This document shows, one piece after another, positions 27,310 to 36,790 of a DNA stretch of 64,000 bases. The notes under the pieces were generated by a model. That model saw only the letters and a list, made by a program, of their open reading frames with translations, did no database searches and was not told the DNA's origin. The translations under genes were made by a program, and so were the position numbers. This stretch comes from Emticicia sp. C21 (lineage in GTDB: Bacteria > Bacteroidota > Bacteroidia > Cytophagales > Spirosomataceae). The DNA lies in assembly GCF_003418935.1 (NCBI RefSeq), contig NZ_QVMT01000005.1, positions 372,279-436,278 of the forward strand. Direction: 5' to 3'. Each line of letters begins with the position of its first letter. The stretch's first letter is position 1.

Positions 27310-28629
27310 TTATTTTTCACTTTCAATCCTATCTATATTTTTTGAGATTACTTCTTTAGCACTTTTCAGTTTTTCGATTCTTTCTTTAAGTGTAGTATTA
27401 TATTTCTCTAATTCGGCTATTTTCTCATGCAAGGCTTTAATAGCTTCTATCTCAATAGCCGTATAAGACCCATAATCTGCCGAAAGATATCCATCTGCAT
27501 TTTCATTAATCTTATCCGGAAAAACTTCGCGTAATTCCTGTGCTATAAAACCATATTGAAGCCCTTTCTGCGTGCTGTCTTTCATTTCATAAGTAACTCC
27601 TTTCATTTGTAAGACTTTAGCCAATATTTCCTCACTATTCAAAGGAGTAATATTCTTTTTTAAGCGGCGATCAGATGGAATAATCCAGTTACCATTACCA
27701 GATGTTTTAAACGCTTGTCCTTCTACTTGTAGAGCTTCTGTGCGTGTTAAAAAGAAGTTGCCTCCAGCAAGATTTAAATTACGATTAATAGCTACTTTCT
27801 TCATATAGCCAATGCCACCTAATAAAGGAGTAACAGTGTTACTATTAGATATATGCAACATGTTATTTTGTGTAGAAGTATAGCCTGCATTATAGCCGAT
27901 AGCTACATGATTACCTAATTGATTATTATTATATAATGCTCCATTACCAATTACTACATTTTCAGCCAGTCCTGTTGCTACTGTAAAGGCATTATTTCCT
28001 ACAACTACGTTAGATACTCCTGACTCATTACCTATAGCTGCCTGGTAGCCTATTGCTAAATTACTTGAGCCAGTTACATTATTTTGTAAAGCATAAGCCC
28101 CTATTCCTGTATTATATATGCCTTTAGTGTTATTTGAGTAAAGTGCAAAATAGCCTACAGCAATATTACTGCCATTGGCATTGCTATATATACTTTGTTC
28201 ATATAATGATTTCACTCCTATAGCTACATTACCTCCTAATACAGTATTGTTGCGAAGGGCAAAACTGCCAAAGGCAGTATTGTTAGAGCCGGTCGTAGTA
28301 AATTCTAAGGTATTATTGCCAAAAGCCTGATTAAAAGTAGGAGTAGTACTACTATAAAGGGCAAGGCTTCCAAAAGCAGTACTTCTGGTACCAGTCAGAG
28401 AATAAAGAGCATTATTACCAACAGCAACATTTTCATATTGGTTTGTAATATTTCTTAATGCTCCGGCTCCTAATGCTACATTATCATTTTTAGTTGAATT
28501 CGGTAGTTTGCCGATAATGCCTGAAGGAATAATGGTTATACTTTCATCGCTATCACTATTGACATATATCTGTCCGAATGATAATGAGGATATGAAGTAA
28601 AATAACAGAATAGGTATAAGCTTTTTCAT
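27310..28629 (-). CDS. Trimeric fibre protein with head repeats and S74 chaperone domain, copy 3
   Basis: A 439-residue exported protein (signal peptide ending SLSFGQ). Residues about 45-260 are a run of left-handed beta-roll repeats of the type NVALGAGAL / NVAVGNNALYS, as in YadA-like heads. At 319-325 SDRRLKK begins an S74 intramolecular chaperone domain, in which Ser and the Lys five residues on form the self-cleavage dyad. YGFIAQELREVFPDKI and DYGSYTAIEIEAIKAL follow, then a C-terminal coiled coil. S74 domains help trimers fold and may then be cut off. It is the last of three tandem paralogues. Confidence 0.85.
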   Translation of the reverse strand: MKKLIPILLFYFISSLSFGQIYVNSDSDESITIIPSGIIGKLPNSTKNDNVALGAGALRNITNQYENVAVGNNALYSLTGTRSTAFGSLALYSSTTPTFNQAFGNNTLEFTTTGSNNTAFGSFALRNNTVLGGNVAIGVKSLYEQSIYSNANGSNIAVGYFALYSNNTKGIYNTGIGAYALQNNVTGSSNLAIGYQAAIGNESGVSNVVVGNNAFTVATGLAENVVIGNGALYNNNQLGNHVAIGYNAGYTSTQNNMLHISNSNTVTPLLGGIGYMKKVAINRNLNLAGGNFFLTRTEALQVEGQAFKTSGNGNWIIPSDRRLKKNITPLNSEEILAKVLQMKGVTYEMKDSTQKGLQYGFIAQELREVFPDKINENADGYLSADYGSYTAIEIEAIKALHEKIAELEKYNTTLKERIEKLKSAKEVISKNIDRIESEK

Positions 28630-28660
28630 ATTTATATGTATTAATACTTAAATTTTAGAT

Positions 28661-30031
28661 TTATTTTTCTGTTATATTAGTCGATTTAGCAGGCTCGGCC
28701 TTTACAGTTTCTAATTGACTTACTTTTGTTAAAAGTGTATTAAGTTCTGTATTCAAAGTTTTAAATGCTGTTTCTAATTCTGTTTTATCCTTTCGTAAAA
28801 GCATAATTTTTTTATTTAAAGCTTTAATAGACTCTACAATCATTGGGTCGTACGAACCATAATCTGCTGACAGATAGCCTGACAAATTTTCTTTTACTTT
28901 AGATGGGAATATTTCTCTTAACTCCTGTGCTATAAAGCCATATTGTATGCCTTTGTTATTTTCATCTTTCATTTCATAGCTTACTCCCTGCATTTGTAAG
29001 ACCTTTTGTAACATCTCCTGAGTATTCAGTAATAGAATGTTCTTTTTTAAGCGGCGGTCAGAAGGGAAAACCCAACTACCGTTGCCAACTGTTTTGAAAG
29101 CTTCTCCTTCTACTTGTAGTATTTCATTACGGTTTTTAAAATCATTAGGATTAGCTGTTGATACTATATTTCGAGCAATTCCAACTTTTTTATTAGTAAA
29201 ATCTCCTCCTATTAAAGGTATATCATCATCAATAGGAATAATATATAATTTGTTATCTCCGGTTTCATTTATTCCTGCTTTGTCACCAAGTGCTATATTA
29301 CCTGAGCCGAGATTCTTTTTTAAAGCCTCACTCCCAATAGCTGTGTTTTGTGAGCCGGCAGTATTTAGAACAAGAGCACTAGTTCCTAAAACCACATTAT
29401 CATTACCCGTCAGCATAGCATAAGCAGCACTGTACGCTAAAGCAATATTTCGGGCCCCTGTTTGGTTTTTATAAAGGGCATTACCACCTATAGCAATATT
29501 CTGACGACCATTAGTAGCATCGGTAGGATTATTGTGCATTAAAGCTTGTTCCCCTACTGCTACATTGTCGCTATTGTTTCCGCCATCATAGTCTTGCTCA
29601 CGAAGTGCATTCTGACCAATAGCCACGTTTCTGGAAAGCGAAATATTACTTTCAAGTGTATTTCCACCAAAAGCTGTATTTTCATTACCAGTCTTATTAT
29701 TGTGTAAGGCACCTCTTCCAAAAGCAGAATTTAATACGCCTGTTGAATTACTTGAAAGAGCTCTATAGCCAACTGCAGTTAATTGAGAGCCGGATGTATT
29801 AAAATAAAGTGTACGATGGCCAATAGCAATATTTTTGGTTCCTGATGTGATAGAATAGAAAGAAAATTCTCCTAAGCTTACATTAGTTACATCTGATAAG
29901 GCGGGAATAGTACTTCTTATGCCCTGTGGCACAATAGTCATGCTTTTATTATAATCTGTTATTGTGAAAACCTGACCAAGTGAAGCAGAAATGTTTAGGC
30001 AAAGCATAAACCATGTGAAATATATTTTCAT
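28661..30031 (-). CDS. Trimeric fibre protein with head repeats and S74 chaperone domain, copy 2
   Basis: 456 residues, with signal peptide, long run of beta-roll head repeats (NVSLGEFSFYS through NIALGDKAG), SDRRLKK at 324-330 and the FIAQELREIFPSKV and SADYGSYDPMIVE blocks of the S74 chaperone. The C-terminal helix from about residue 405 has heptads (LRKDKTELETAFKTLNTEL). It is clearly a paralogue of the genes on either side, from which 31 and 63 bp separate it. Divergence between the copies in the head region suggests different ligands or different fibres. Confidence 0.85.
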   Translation of the reverse strand: MKIYFTWFMLCLNISASLGQVFTITDYNKSMTIVPQGIRSTIPALSDVTNVSLGEFSFYSITSGTKNIAIGHRTLYFNTSGSQLTAVGYRALSSNSTGVLNSAFGRGALHNNKTGNENTAFGGNTLESNISLSRNVAIGQNALREQDYDGGNNSDNVAVGEQALMHNNPTDATNGRQNIAIGGNALYKNQTGARNIALAYSAAYAMLTGNDNVVLGTSALVLNTAGSQNTAIGSEALKKNLGSGNIALGDKAGINETGDNKLYIIPIDDDIPLIGGDFTNKKVGIARNIVSTANPNDFKNRNEILQVEGEAFKTVGNGSWVFPSDRRLKKNILLLNTQEMLQKVLQMQGVSYEMKDENNKGIQYGFIAQELREIFPSKVKENLSGYLSADYGSYDPMIVESIKALNKKIMLLRKDKTELETAFKTLNTELNTLLTKVSQLETVKAEPAKSTNITEK

Positions 30032-30094
30032 TTTTGATAAATTGCTTAAAGAATGATAGTTTTAATAGACAGACTATAAAATTCTGATTGAAGT

Positions 30095-31429
30095 TTATTT
30101 GTTCAACTGTTGAGTTCGTTTTTCTAAGTTTTCGGCCAAAAGCATTGTTTGTTTATAAAGCACTTCTTTAGCAGGAATATCTTTCTTCAAATCCTCTACA
30201 TTTTCGTTAATTGCTTTGATTGCTTCTATCAGAATGGAATCATAAGAACCATAATCTGCTGATAAATACCCTGCGGCATTTTCCTTAATCTTTGTTGGAA
30301 ATATTTTGAGTAAATCCTGAGCAATAAATCCGTAGTGAAACTCTTTATTGTTTTCATCTTTCAGCTCATAAGTTACTCCTTGCATGAGTAGCAGTTTTTC
30401 TAACATTTCATCCTTATTCAGGTAAGTTATATTTTTCTTTAAACGACGGTCAGATACAAATTTCCAGTTTCCATTTCCCAGGGTTTTAAAAGCCTGCCCT
30501 CCTACTTGAAGCGCCTCTGTCCTGGTTCTGAAATCATTAGGGCCAACGAGCGTCAGATTCATATTAATAGCTAACTTTTGAGCTCCGAAATCTCCACCTA
30601 TTAAAGGTGTATCTGTTTCACTGTTAGCAATATATAATTTATCGTCTCCAGAGGCATTGTAACCGGCTCTATACCCAATAGCTACATTTCCTGAACCATT
30701 ATTATTTAGTAAAGCTTCATTTCCTATAGCTACGTTTCTTGAACCAATAATATTACTCCACAAAGCTTTATAACCAATCGCTACGTTATTATCATTTTGC
30801 TTGGCACTATATAATGCCTGATAACCTATTGCTATATTATTTGCTCCAGTTGTATTAGAATAAAGAGCACCGTTACCAATAGCTGTATTTTGTCTGCCAT
30901 TATATGCATCGGTAGGGTTATTGCTATATAGAGCTGAATGCCCGATAGCCGTGTTTTCAGAAACAGTACCTGCATATGATTGCGAGAACAAAGCATAAGC
31001 ACCGATAGCTACGTTTTTTGAAAGAGAGATATTACTGTTAAGTGAATAAGCACCTATAGCAGCATTCCCATATCCAGTTGTGTTGTTTTCTAAGGCATTA
31101 GCACCAAAAGCTGAGTTTAACACGCCTGTTGTATTGGCAAATAGGGCAAAATAGCCGCAGGCTGTATTATTAGATTCATCATTATTAAATAGAGCTTTAT
31201 CGCCGATAGCAGTATTATTCTTACCTGTTGTAACAGATTTCAGAGCTCCTCTCCCTAATGCTACATTGGTAGTTTCAGTTGAGTTCGGAAATTTTCCTTG
31301 TATACCCTGAGGTGTAATTGTGATACTCTGATTTTCACCTGTTGCTGCAAAAATCTGGGCGAATGAAAGAGAAGTAATTGTATTAAAGAAGAGAATCAGA
31401 AAGGTAAGACGCTTATAAAACTGTTCCAT
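30095..31429 (-). CDS. Trimeric fibre protein with head repeats and S74 chaperone domain, copy 1
   Basis: 444 residues, first of the three tandem paralogues. The signal peptide ends LSFAQ. Head repeats run from NVALGRGALKS to NVAIGYRAGYN, followed by SDRRLKK at 326-332 and FIAQDLLKIFPTKI and SADYGSYDSILIE. The C-terminal coiled coil is short. The LytTR protein gene lies 42 bp upstream and could share its transcript or control it. Phage tail fibres use the same chaperone domain, but the signal peptides here indicate surface proteins of the cell. Confidence 0.85.
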   Translation of the reverse strand: MEQFYKRLTFLILFFNTITSLSFAQIFAATGENQSITITPQGIQGKFPNSTETTNVALGRGALKSVTTGKNNTAIGDKALFNNDESNNTACGYFALFANTTGVLNSAFGANALENNTTGYGNAAIGAYSLNSNISLSKNVAIGAYALFSQSYAGTVSENTAIGHSALYSNNPTDAYNGRQNTAIGNGALYSNTTGANNIAIGYQALYSAKQNDNNVAIGYKALWSNIIGSRNVAIGNEALLNNNGSGNVAIGYRAGYNASGDDKLYIANSETDTPLIGGDFGAQKLAINMNLTLVGPNDFRTRTEALQVGGQAFKTLGNGNWKFVSDRRLKKNITYLNKDEMLEKLLLMQGVTYELKDENNKEFHYGFIAQDLLKIFPTKIKENAAGYLSADYGSYDSILIEAIKAINENVEDLKKDIPAKEVLYKQTMLLAENLEKRTQQLNK

Positions 31430-31471
31430 GAGTTTGTGTTTTTAGAAATTCTATTCGGGATTTGATAGCTT

Positions 31472-31858
31472 TTAAGCGCGCATTAATTCATTATTGCGTT
31501 CAATAACCATTCGTATTTTACGGCGAGAGACCTGTATTTGTTTGCCAGTATTCAATTTAATCATACCCCTTCTGTCTTCGTGCATTTCTACTGTTTCTGC
31601 ATGATTCATATTTACCAAAGTGTCACGATGCGTACGCACAAATTCGGCTTTAGAAGTGAGTAAGGTCTCATAAATACCTAGTGTATAAGCAGATAAATAC
31701 TTTTTACCATCGGTAGTATAAATAATGGTGTAATTGATTTCGCTTTCTAAAAAAAGGATGTTTTTGATAGGTAATTTGATTTTACCTCTGTCTCCTCTGA
31801 TTTGGATTCTACCTGATTCAATCATTGGAAAGTGTACATTTGGAATAGGAGTTTTCAT
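31472..31858 (-). CDS. Stand-alone LytTR DNA-binding protein
   Basis: 128 residues that form a LytTR domain almost alone: GKIKLPIKNILFLESEINYT, the YETLLTSKAEFVRTHRDTLVNM core and IQVSRRKIRMVIERN at the end. There is no receiver domain, so it is not a classical response regulator. It lies directly upstream of the three fibre genes and downstream of a full LytTR response regulator and its kinase, so a link to fibre expression is plausible. Confidence 0.8.
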   Translation of the reverse strand: MKTPIPNVHFPMIESGRIQIRGDRGKIKLPIKNILFLESEINYTIIYTTDGKKYLSAYTLGIYETLLTSKAEFVRTHRDTLVNMNHAETVEMHEDRRGMIKLNTGKQIQVSRRKIRMVIERNNELMRA

Positions 31859-31887
31859 TGCTTTTTCTTATTTTGTGTTTGATGGTT

Positions 31888-31895
31888 CAAATTTA
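31888..31895 (-). promoter_or_regulatory. Possible -7 element for the LytTR-fibre transcript
   Basis: TAAATTTG on the minus strand matches TAnnTTTG 30 bp upstream of the LytTR start codon. A weak -33 element (TTTCA) is spaced by 20 bp. Confidence 0.4.
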
Positions 31896-31976
31896 TATGG
31901 CTTAATCAGATGTACTGAAATTGATTTTGTAAACGGCAACACTGGTTTTATTTTCGGTTAATACGGGCTTTTCTAC

Positions 31977-32273
31977 TTATTTAAAATCTGGGTTTATGAT
32001 AATGAGTAGCAGAAACACAATTCCCATTAAGGCTACAGGAAATGCCGGAACCCATATTACTATCAAGGCCGCTTTCAGGTGATTATGGAGTTTAAGAAAG
32101 TAACCCAGAGTTAATAAGGCGATATAGGCTACTATAATCAGAGTAATCACCACATTATCTGTGGTCGATTGTTCGATTGCATCCACTACCAGATGAATAA
32201 AGGCAATGAGTATCGCAATGCCGTTTATCACCGCACCTATTTTGAAAAATGTGAGCATGAGATTAGTGTTCAT
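31977..32273 (-). CDS. Small membrane protein with three predicted helices
   Basis: 98 residues with three hydrophobic segments, about 5-27, 41-60 and 68-94 (for example IGAVINGIAILIAFIHLVV and ALMGIVFLLLIII). I do not recognise a family. It starts 3 bp after the stop of the preceding small gene, so the two are likely translated together, and it lies between the LytTR proteins. Confidence 0.55.
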   Translation of the reverse strand: MNTNLMLTFFKIGAVINGIAILIAFIHLVVDAIEQSTTDNVVITLIIVAYIALLTLGYFLKLHNHLKAALIVIWVPAFPVALMGIVFLLLIIINPDFK

Positions 32274-32276
32274 GGT

Positions 32277-32501
32277 TTATAAAATTTCGATTTCATCTTT
32301 TTTTGTAGAATTATATTTAACCAGCCATTTATCTCCCATTTTTGGAATGGAAACTCTGGGTACAGTCAGTTCAACAGAAGTTTTAAATGCACTGGCATCT
32401 TCTGCATATACCAATAATTCTACGATTAGAACGGGATTATAATTTAGGTGTCGGCCTGTTTCTTTTACCCCTAATACAATTGCTTTTGCTACGTTGTCCA
32501 T
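32277..32501 (-). CDS. Small conserved-looking protein of unknown function
   Basis: About 74 residues from ATG at 32501 (MDNVAKAIVLGVKETGRHL), ending MGDKWLVKYNSTKKDEIEIL. The frame is open further upstream to 32576, but the extra residues (MCRSQNVFLLCDW) overlap a composition unlike the rest, so I prefer the inner start. The alternating hydrophobic pattern suggests a small beta-barrel. Three bp separate it from the following membrane protein gene. Confidence 0.5.
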   Translation of the reverse strand: MDNVAKAIVLGVKETGRHLNYNPVLIVELLVYAEDASAFKTSVELTVPRVSIPKMGDKWLVKYNSTKKDEIEIL

Positions 32502-32605
32502 ACAGTTTTTGTGAGCCTCGAAGCAAAGTAAAGTCAGCCAATCGCAAAGCAGAAATACGTTTTGCGAACGGCACAAAAGAGTTTGTTTTCGGTAGGAGAG
32601 GCTTA

Positions 32606-33346
32606 TTATACCCCTAAAATACTAAGGATTTCTTCTTTTTTACGGCGAGAGATTTCAACCTGAGAGTTGTCTTGTAAAACCAGATAATCTTTATCAGCCG
32701 AAAGGCCTGTAATATGTTTCAGGTTTACGAGATGAGACTTGTGTGGACGGATAAACGATTGACTATCTAAGGTCTCTTCAAAATATTTAAGGTTTTTTGA
32801 TGCTAGGAAGGGTTTACGAGTAGTAGAATAAATGAGAGTATAACTCCCGTTAGCTTCCAGACGAATAAGGTTTTCGAGTCGGAAAAAGAAAACACCCTCG
32901 GTAGTTGGCACAGCCAGCTGAAACTCTTTTTCTTCCTTGTTTTTAAGGTTTTGCTTCAGGTTATCATAGAGTGCCTGTTGGTTAGTTCCACGCTTCTCTA
33001 AATGCCTTGCAATGGCTGCTTTTAGTTCTTCAGTGTCAACCGGTTTTAATAGATAGTCTAAAGCACTGAAACGGATAGCTTTAATCGCATATTGATTATA
33101 GGCTGTCACGAATATAATATCAAAATTTATTAGCTCGCAGGCAACCAGAAAATCGAAGCCGTTGCGCTCAGGCATTTCAATATCCAGAAATATAATATCA
33201 GGCTGATAAGAATTAAGCGTGTCTAAAGCATTTTCAACCGACTCAGCCAGTCTGATTTCGCTGACTTCGGGAATTTCTGTTTTCAGGTAATGGCTTAATA
33301 GATTTCGGGCAGATGCCTCATCATCTATTAATAGTGCTTTTATCAT
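32606..33346 (-). CDS. LytTR-family response regulator
   Basis: A 246-residue response regulator of the LytR/AlgR class. The receiver domain has the acidic pair LLIDDEAS (Asp8, Asp9), the phosphorylated Asp55 in IIFLDIEMPE and the conserved FVTAYNQYAIKAI and DYLLKPVD. The LytTR DNA-binding domain follows from about residue 140. The cognate sensor kinase gene lies 22 bp upstream on the same strand, so this is a two-component pair. Confidence 0.95.
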   Translation of the reverse strand: MIKALLIDDEASARNLLSHYLKTEIPEVSEIRLAESVENALDTLNSYQPDIIFLDIEMPERNGFDFLVACELINFDIIFVTAYNQYAIKAIRFSALDYLLKPVDTEELKAAIARHLEKRGTNQQALYDNLKQNLKNKEEKEFQLAVPTTEGVFFFRLENLIRLEANGSYTLIYSTTRKPFLASKNLKYFEETLDSQSFIRPHKSHLVNLKHITGLSADKDYLVLQDNSQVEISRRKKEEILSILGV

Positions 33347-33368
33347 AGCCGTATGTTTTTAATAATTA

Positions 33369-36300
33369 CTAACCCACTGCAAGCTCGATGACTACCTTGG
33401 TGCCTGTCGGATTCCCCTCAGTATCTTCTTTATCAATAATCTCTATTCGTGCGTGTTGATTGTATTGTAAGCTTATGAGATTCAAACGGTCTTGCGTGAT
33501 TCTTATGCCTTTTGATATATGTTTCTTAGTACTAGTCTGATTCTTCTTCAATAGATGGGATTTTTGTCGGCCTATCCCGTTATCTTCTATGCTACATACC
33601 AAAATATCATCATTCACCAAGTCAAAACTAAGAGTAAGTACCCTATTATCTTTTTTAGGCAATAGCCCGTGCCACAAGGCGTTCTCTACAAAAGGTTGCA
33701 AGAGCATAGGTGGAATTTCGATTGTTTCTGTATCAATGTCCTCTTCATCGTAAATGATTTCGTAGGTAAATTTCTCAGTAAATCGCAACTTTTCTAATTC
33801 GAGATATAGATTCAGCATTTCTATTTCCTGGCTAAGCGGCACCAGGTTTTTGTCAGAATTTTGAAGTACCAAACGCATCAATCTAGAAAACTTCTGTAGG
33901 TAGTTCTGGGCTTCTTTATATTTCTCGAACACGATACATTCCTGAATACTATTGAGGCAGTTGAATACAAAGTGAGGGTTCATCTGCGTACGCAAAGCCG
34001 TTAGCTTCGATTCAGCCAGTACTTTATTAAACTCCAGTAGCTTGCGCTCCTTTTCTTCCATCAGTTTACGTTGTTCCTGCCGCTTCTGGAACAATTGCCA
34101 GACCCAATAAGCAATAGCTAAGAATACAGTAAACATGATTAGCCTGAACCACCACGTTTCCCAGAAAGGAGGTTTTACGTAGATATTAAATACAGTAGTT
34201 TTTTCCTGTCTTTTACCCTGGTTATCAATTACCTTTACTAAAAACTTATAGTTTCCGCCCGGTACATTTGTATAAGATGCCGATAGGCGTCGTCCGCAGT
34301 ATACCCAGTTATCATCATAATCTTCCAACTTATAGGCATATTGCAAGGCTACATTATCCCGATGGTCGGGCGAAGAAAAGTTAATAGTGAAATAGTTCTG
34401 CTTATAGGTAAGATTAAGTCTGTCTTTTTCAGTAAAAGGCATTTCTTTTTCAAAAACCTGAATATCGGTAATAATAGCTTTTTGTACTGCTTCCTTGTGC
34501 TGTAATTTCTGTGGATTAATCACGAGTATTTCATCAAAAACAGAAACAGTAAATTGTCCTGTTTTTGGATTCTTTTTAAAGTTTGCCCAGTACTCATGAA
34601 AAGGAAGACGTGTTTTAAAATCAAAAACAGCGTAGGTTTTAGTTTTGATATTCAGATAGCCTAATGTACCTGCATGGGTTCCGATCCAAAGATTATTGAG
34701 TTGGTCAAATTCTAATTTTGAAACACTATTGGTAAGCAGACCTTCAGAAGTAGTCATTTTATAAAGACACTTCCCATTAGTGTCAATCTGATAAATGCCA
34801 TTATTAGTACCCACCCATAAATACCCATTTTCGTCTTCTACTGAATTATATAAAGCAAGCCCTTTCAGGCAATCAGCCTCAAGCTTATCAAATTTTTGTT
34901 GCTTCTTATTAAAGAACCAGATGCCATTGGCCGTCAAAACAAACATTTCGCCGGGCTTTTTCTGATAGATGGGGTGACAATATTCTGCTTCTAATAGATA
35001 TCTTTTTATCTGTTTGGTTTTAAGGTTATAAGTATAAAAACCATCCATGTAAACATATAACCATAGGGTATTGTTCTCTTCTTCCTCCGGTAAAATTCCT
35101 TGAGACCTGAAAATTTTAGTAATATAAGGCCTGTTTTCATGAAGTATAGATATCTTTTCTATATTTAAATGTGGTATATCAACATTACGAAATTGTTTGG
35201 TGGTCGGATTAAAAGCTATCAGACCGTAATAAGTAGTACACCAGATTTCATTATTCACTAAAGTAGCGGTTAATATCTCATTTCTACTGAGGTCTTTTGT
35301 TGAAATAAAATACCTGTCAGGCGTAGCCTGAAGGTTTTTCAAATAAAACAAGCCATCTTCCTTGGCTATCCAATAGTCACCGTTTTCTCCTAATAACATA
35401 TCGTTAATTGAGGCAAACTCTACGTCAATATAGGCTTTATAACTAGGTATATGAATAATATTCTCTAAGGCATGATTCATCCGCCAGCGACTTACACCGT
35501 TTAATGTACCAATCCATACAGTACCTTTTTTATCTTCATAACAATCATAAAAAAAACCGTAGCCCAAGTCGTTAGGGTCAGCTATGGCATAATCAAATTG
35601 TTCTATATCCTTTGCTCCTTTTTTTAAATAAAATGAGCGGTACTTCCAGGATGAAATCCAGAGTGTACCTTGTGAATCGACAAAGAGCTTATTTGCTCCA
35701 TCGCCAAATTCTATCAATGGTTTTTTGAGTAGTTCTCCCCAACGCCTGTCTGCTTTAGTCTTAAAATTATAATGATGAAAAGACTTATCAGCCTGATCGC
35801 TATACCATAAGTTATTTTCATTATCAAGCGCTACGGCATTAATAATATGCTGGTTATTCAATACTTGCCATTGCTTGGGGTTATTGGTTTGATTATAGAT
35901 TTTTGAGACTTCATAGTCAGCAAAATGCAGGCCATGCTCTGTTGATATCCAAAAGCCATTGCGAAGACTATCCTGGGCTATACCTAATCTAAAAATACCA
36001 ATGTTCTTAAGAATTTCATCTCCTTTAAAGTGAACAAACTTCTGTTTTTTTGTATCAAACCAGAATAAGCCTTCGTCATAGGTAAATGCCCAGATTCTTT
36101 TATACTTATCACGAAAGAGCTTAATTATGTTAAGAGATTTAGTATAGTTTTCGAATATAGCAGTAGTAAAAGTCTGTGTCCATTTATTAAAAATACTTAC
36201 GCCTACAGGAGTAGACAGCCATAATGTACCGTCTGTATTTTCAACTATTGAATTTACATAATCATCAGGTAGTCCGGGCGCATTTTTGTTCGCTTTATTA

Positions 36301-36506
36301 AATACCTTAATACTAGAGCCATCAAAACGATTCAATCCGTTGAGTGTACCAAACCAATAATAGCCCTCACTATCATGTAGAATGTTTATTACCTTTTTAT
36401 CAGCCAGACCGTCTTTGGTCTTGATATTATCAAAGATATATTGTGCCGAAAGATTTTCGGTGAGAAACAAAAGAAAGAGAAAGAGTTTGAGGAATCTGAC
36501 TATCAA
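33369..36506 (-). CDS. Large propeller-type sensor histidine kinase
   Basis: A 1045-residue membrane sensor kinase. It has a signal peptide (LFLFLLFLTENLSAQ) and a periplasmic two-component-regulator propeller with repeats such as YYWFGTLNGLNRFDG and TVWIGTLNGVSRWR. A Y_Y_Y domain follows (YAYKLEDYDDNWVYCG), then one transmembrane helix near residue 795. The cytoplasmic His_kinase domain has the phosphorylated His in LRTQMNPHFVFNCLNSIQ, and PPMLLQPFVENALWHG is the N box. This class usually senses extracellular sugars, but here it neighbours fibre genes rather than a Sus pair. The partner regulator is encoded 22 bp downstream. Confidence 0.9.
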   Translation of the reverse strand: MIVRFLKLFLFLLFLTENLSAQYIFDNIKTKDGLADKKVINILHDSEGYYWFGTLNGLNRFDGSSIKVFNKANKNAPGLPDDYVNSIVENTDGTLWLSTPVGVSIFNKWTQTFTTAIFENYTKSLNIIKLFRDKYKRIWAFTYDEGLFWFDTKKQKFVHFKGDEILKNIGIFRLGIAQDSLRNGFWISTEHGLHFADYEVSKIYNQTNNPKQWQVLNNQHIINAVALDNENNLWYSDQADKSFHHYNFKTKADRRWGELLKKPLIEFGDGANKLFVDSQGTLWISSWKYRSFYLKKGAKDIEQFDYAIADPNDLGYGFFYDCYEDKKGTVWIGTLNGVSRWRMNHALENIIHIPSYKAYIDVEFASINDMLLGENGDYWIAKEDGLFYLKNLQATPDRYFISTKDLSRNEILTATLVNNEIWCTTYYGLIAFNPTTKQFRNVDIPHLNIEKISILHENRPYITKIFRSQGILPEEEENNTLWLYVYMDGFYTYNLKTKQIKRYLLEAEYCHPIYQKKPGEMFVLTANGIWFFNKKQQKFDKLEADCLKGLALYNSVEDENGYLWVGTNNGIYQIDTNGKCLYKMTTSEGLLTNSVSKLEFDQLNNLWIGTHAGTLGYLNIKTKTYAVFDFKTRLPFHEYWANFKKNPKTGQFTVSVFDEILVINPQKLQHKEAVQKAIITDIQVFEKEMPFTEKDRLNLTYKQNYFTINFSSPDHRDNVALQYAYKLEDYDDNWVYCGRRLSASYTNVPGGNYKFLVKVIDNQGKRQEKTTVFNIYVKPPFWETWWFRLIMFTVFLAIAYWVWQLFQKRQEQRKLMEEKERKLLEFNKVLAESKLTALRTQMNPHFVFNCLNSIQECIVFEKYKEAQNYLQKFSRLMRLVLQNSDKNLVPLSQEIEMLNLYLELEKLRFTEKFTYEIIYDEEDIDTETIEIPPMLLQPFVENALWHGLLPKKDNRVLTLSFDLVNDDILVCSIEDNGIGRQKSHLLKKNQTSTKKHISKGIRITQDRLNLISLQYNQHARIEIIDKEDTEGNPTGTKVVIELAVG

Positions 36507-36598
36507 GTTTTAGGGCATAGATGCCGTAAAAGTAGAAACTTTATAATAAAAAGCTAATAATTGCTCTGAAAAATTAAGAAAATTGCCATACAATAAAA

Positions 36599-36620
36599 AA
36601 GCGAAGCCTTGGCTTCGCTA
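36599..36620 (-). terminator. Minus-strand terminator-like hairpin without an obvious gene
   Basis: AGCGAAGCC and GGCTTCGCT form a perfect 9-bp stem with a two-base loop. A run of T follows only on the minus strand (TTTTTTATTG). There is no leftward gene directly to its right, so it may end an unseen transcript from 36620-36790 or attenuate the kinase operon. Confidence 0.6.
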
Positions 36621-36735
36621 ATTCAATTATCATAGGTAAAGTATATTTGTCAAAAGAAAGGCTAAATAATAGATATTTATGACTACAAAATTCAGCTATT
36701 TTTCTACAATAAACTATTCCATCATTATCAAATAC

Positions 36736-36766
36736 TTGTACTTTATTAACATATTTTATAAATTTG
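36736..36766 (+). promoter_or_regulatory. Promoter of the AraC-ABC operon
   Basis: TTG at 36736-36738 and TAAATTTG at 36759-36766 are spaced by 20 bp, a good match to the Bacteroidota consensus, with the start codon 24 bp further on. Confidence 0.7.
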
Positions 36767-36790
36767 TTTTACCGATAATGATAATAAAGC

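Noticed and set aside
26460-31429. S74 tail-fibre-type genes as evidence of a prophage
   Set aside because: Each protein has a secretion signal, no other phage structural gene is near, and such proteins are common chromosomal genes in Bacteroidota.
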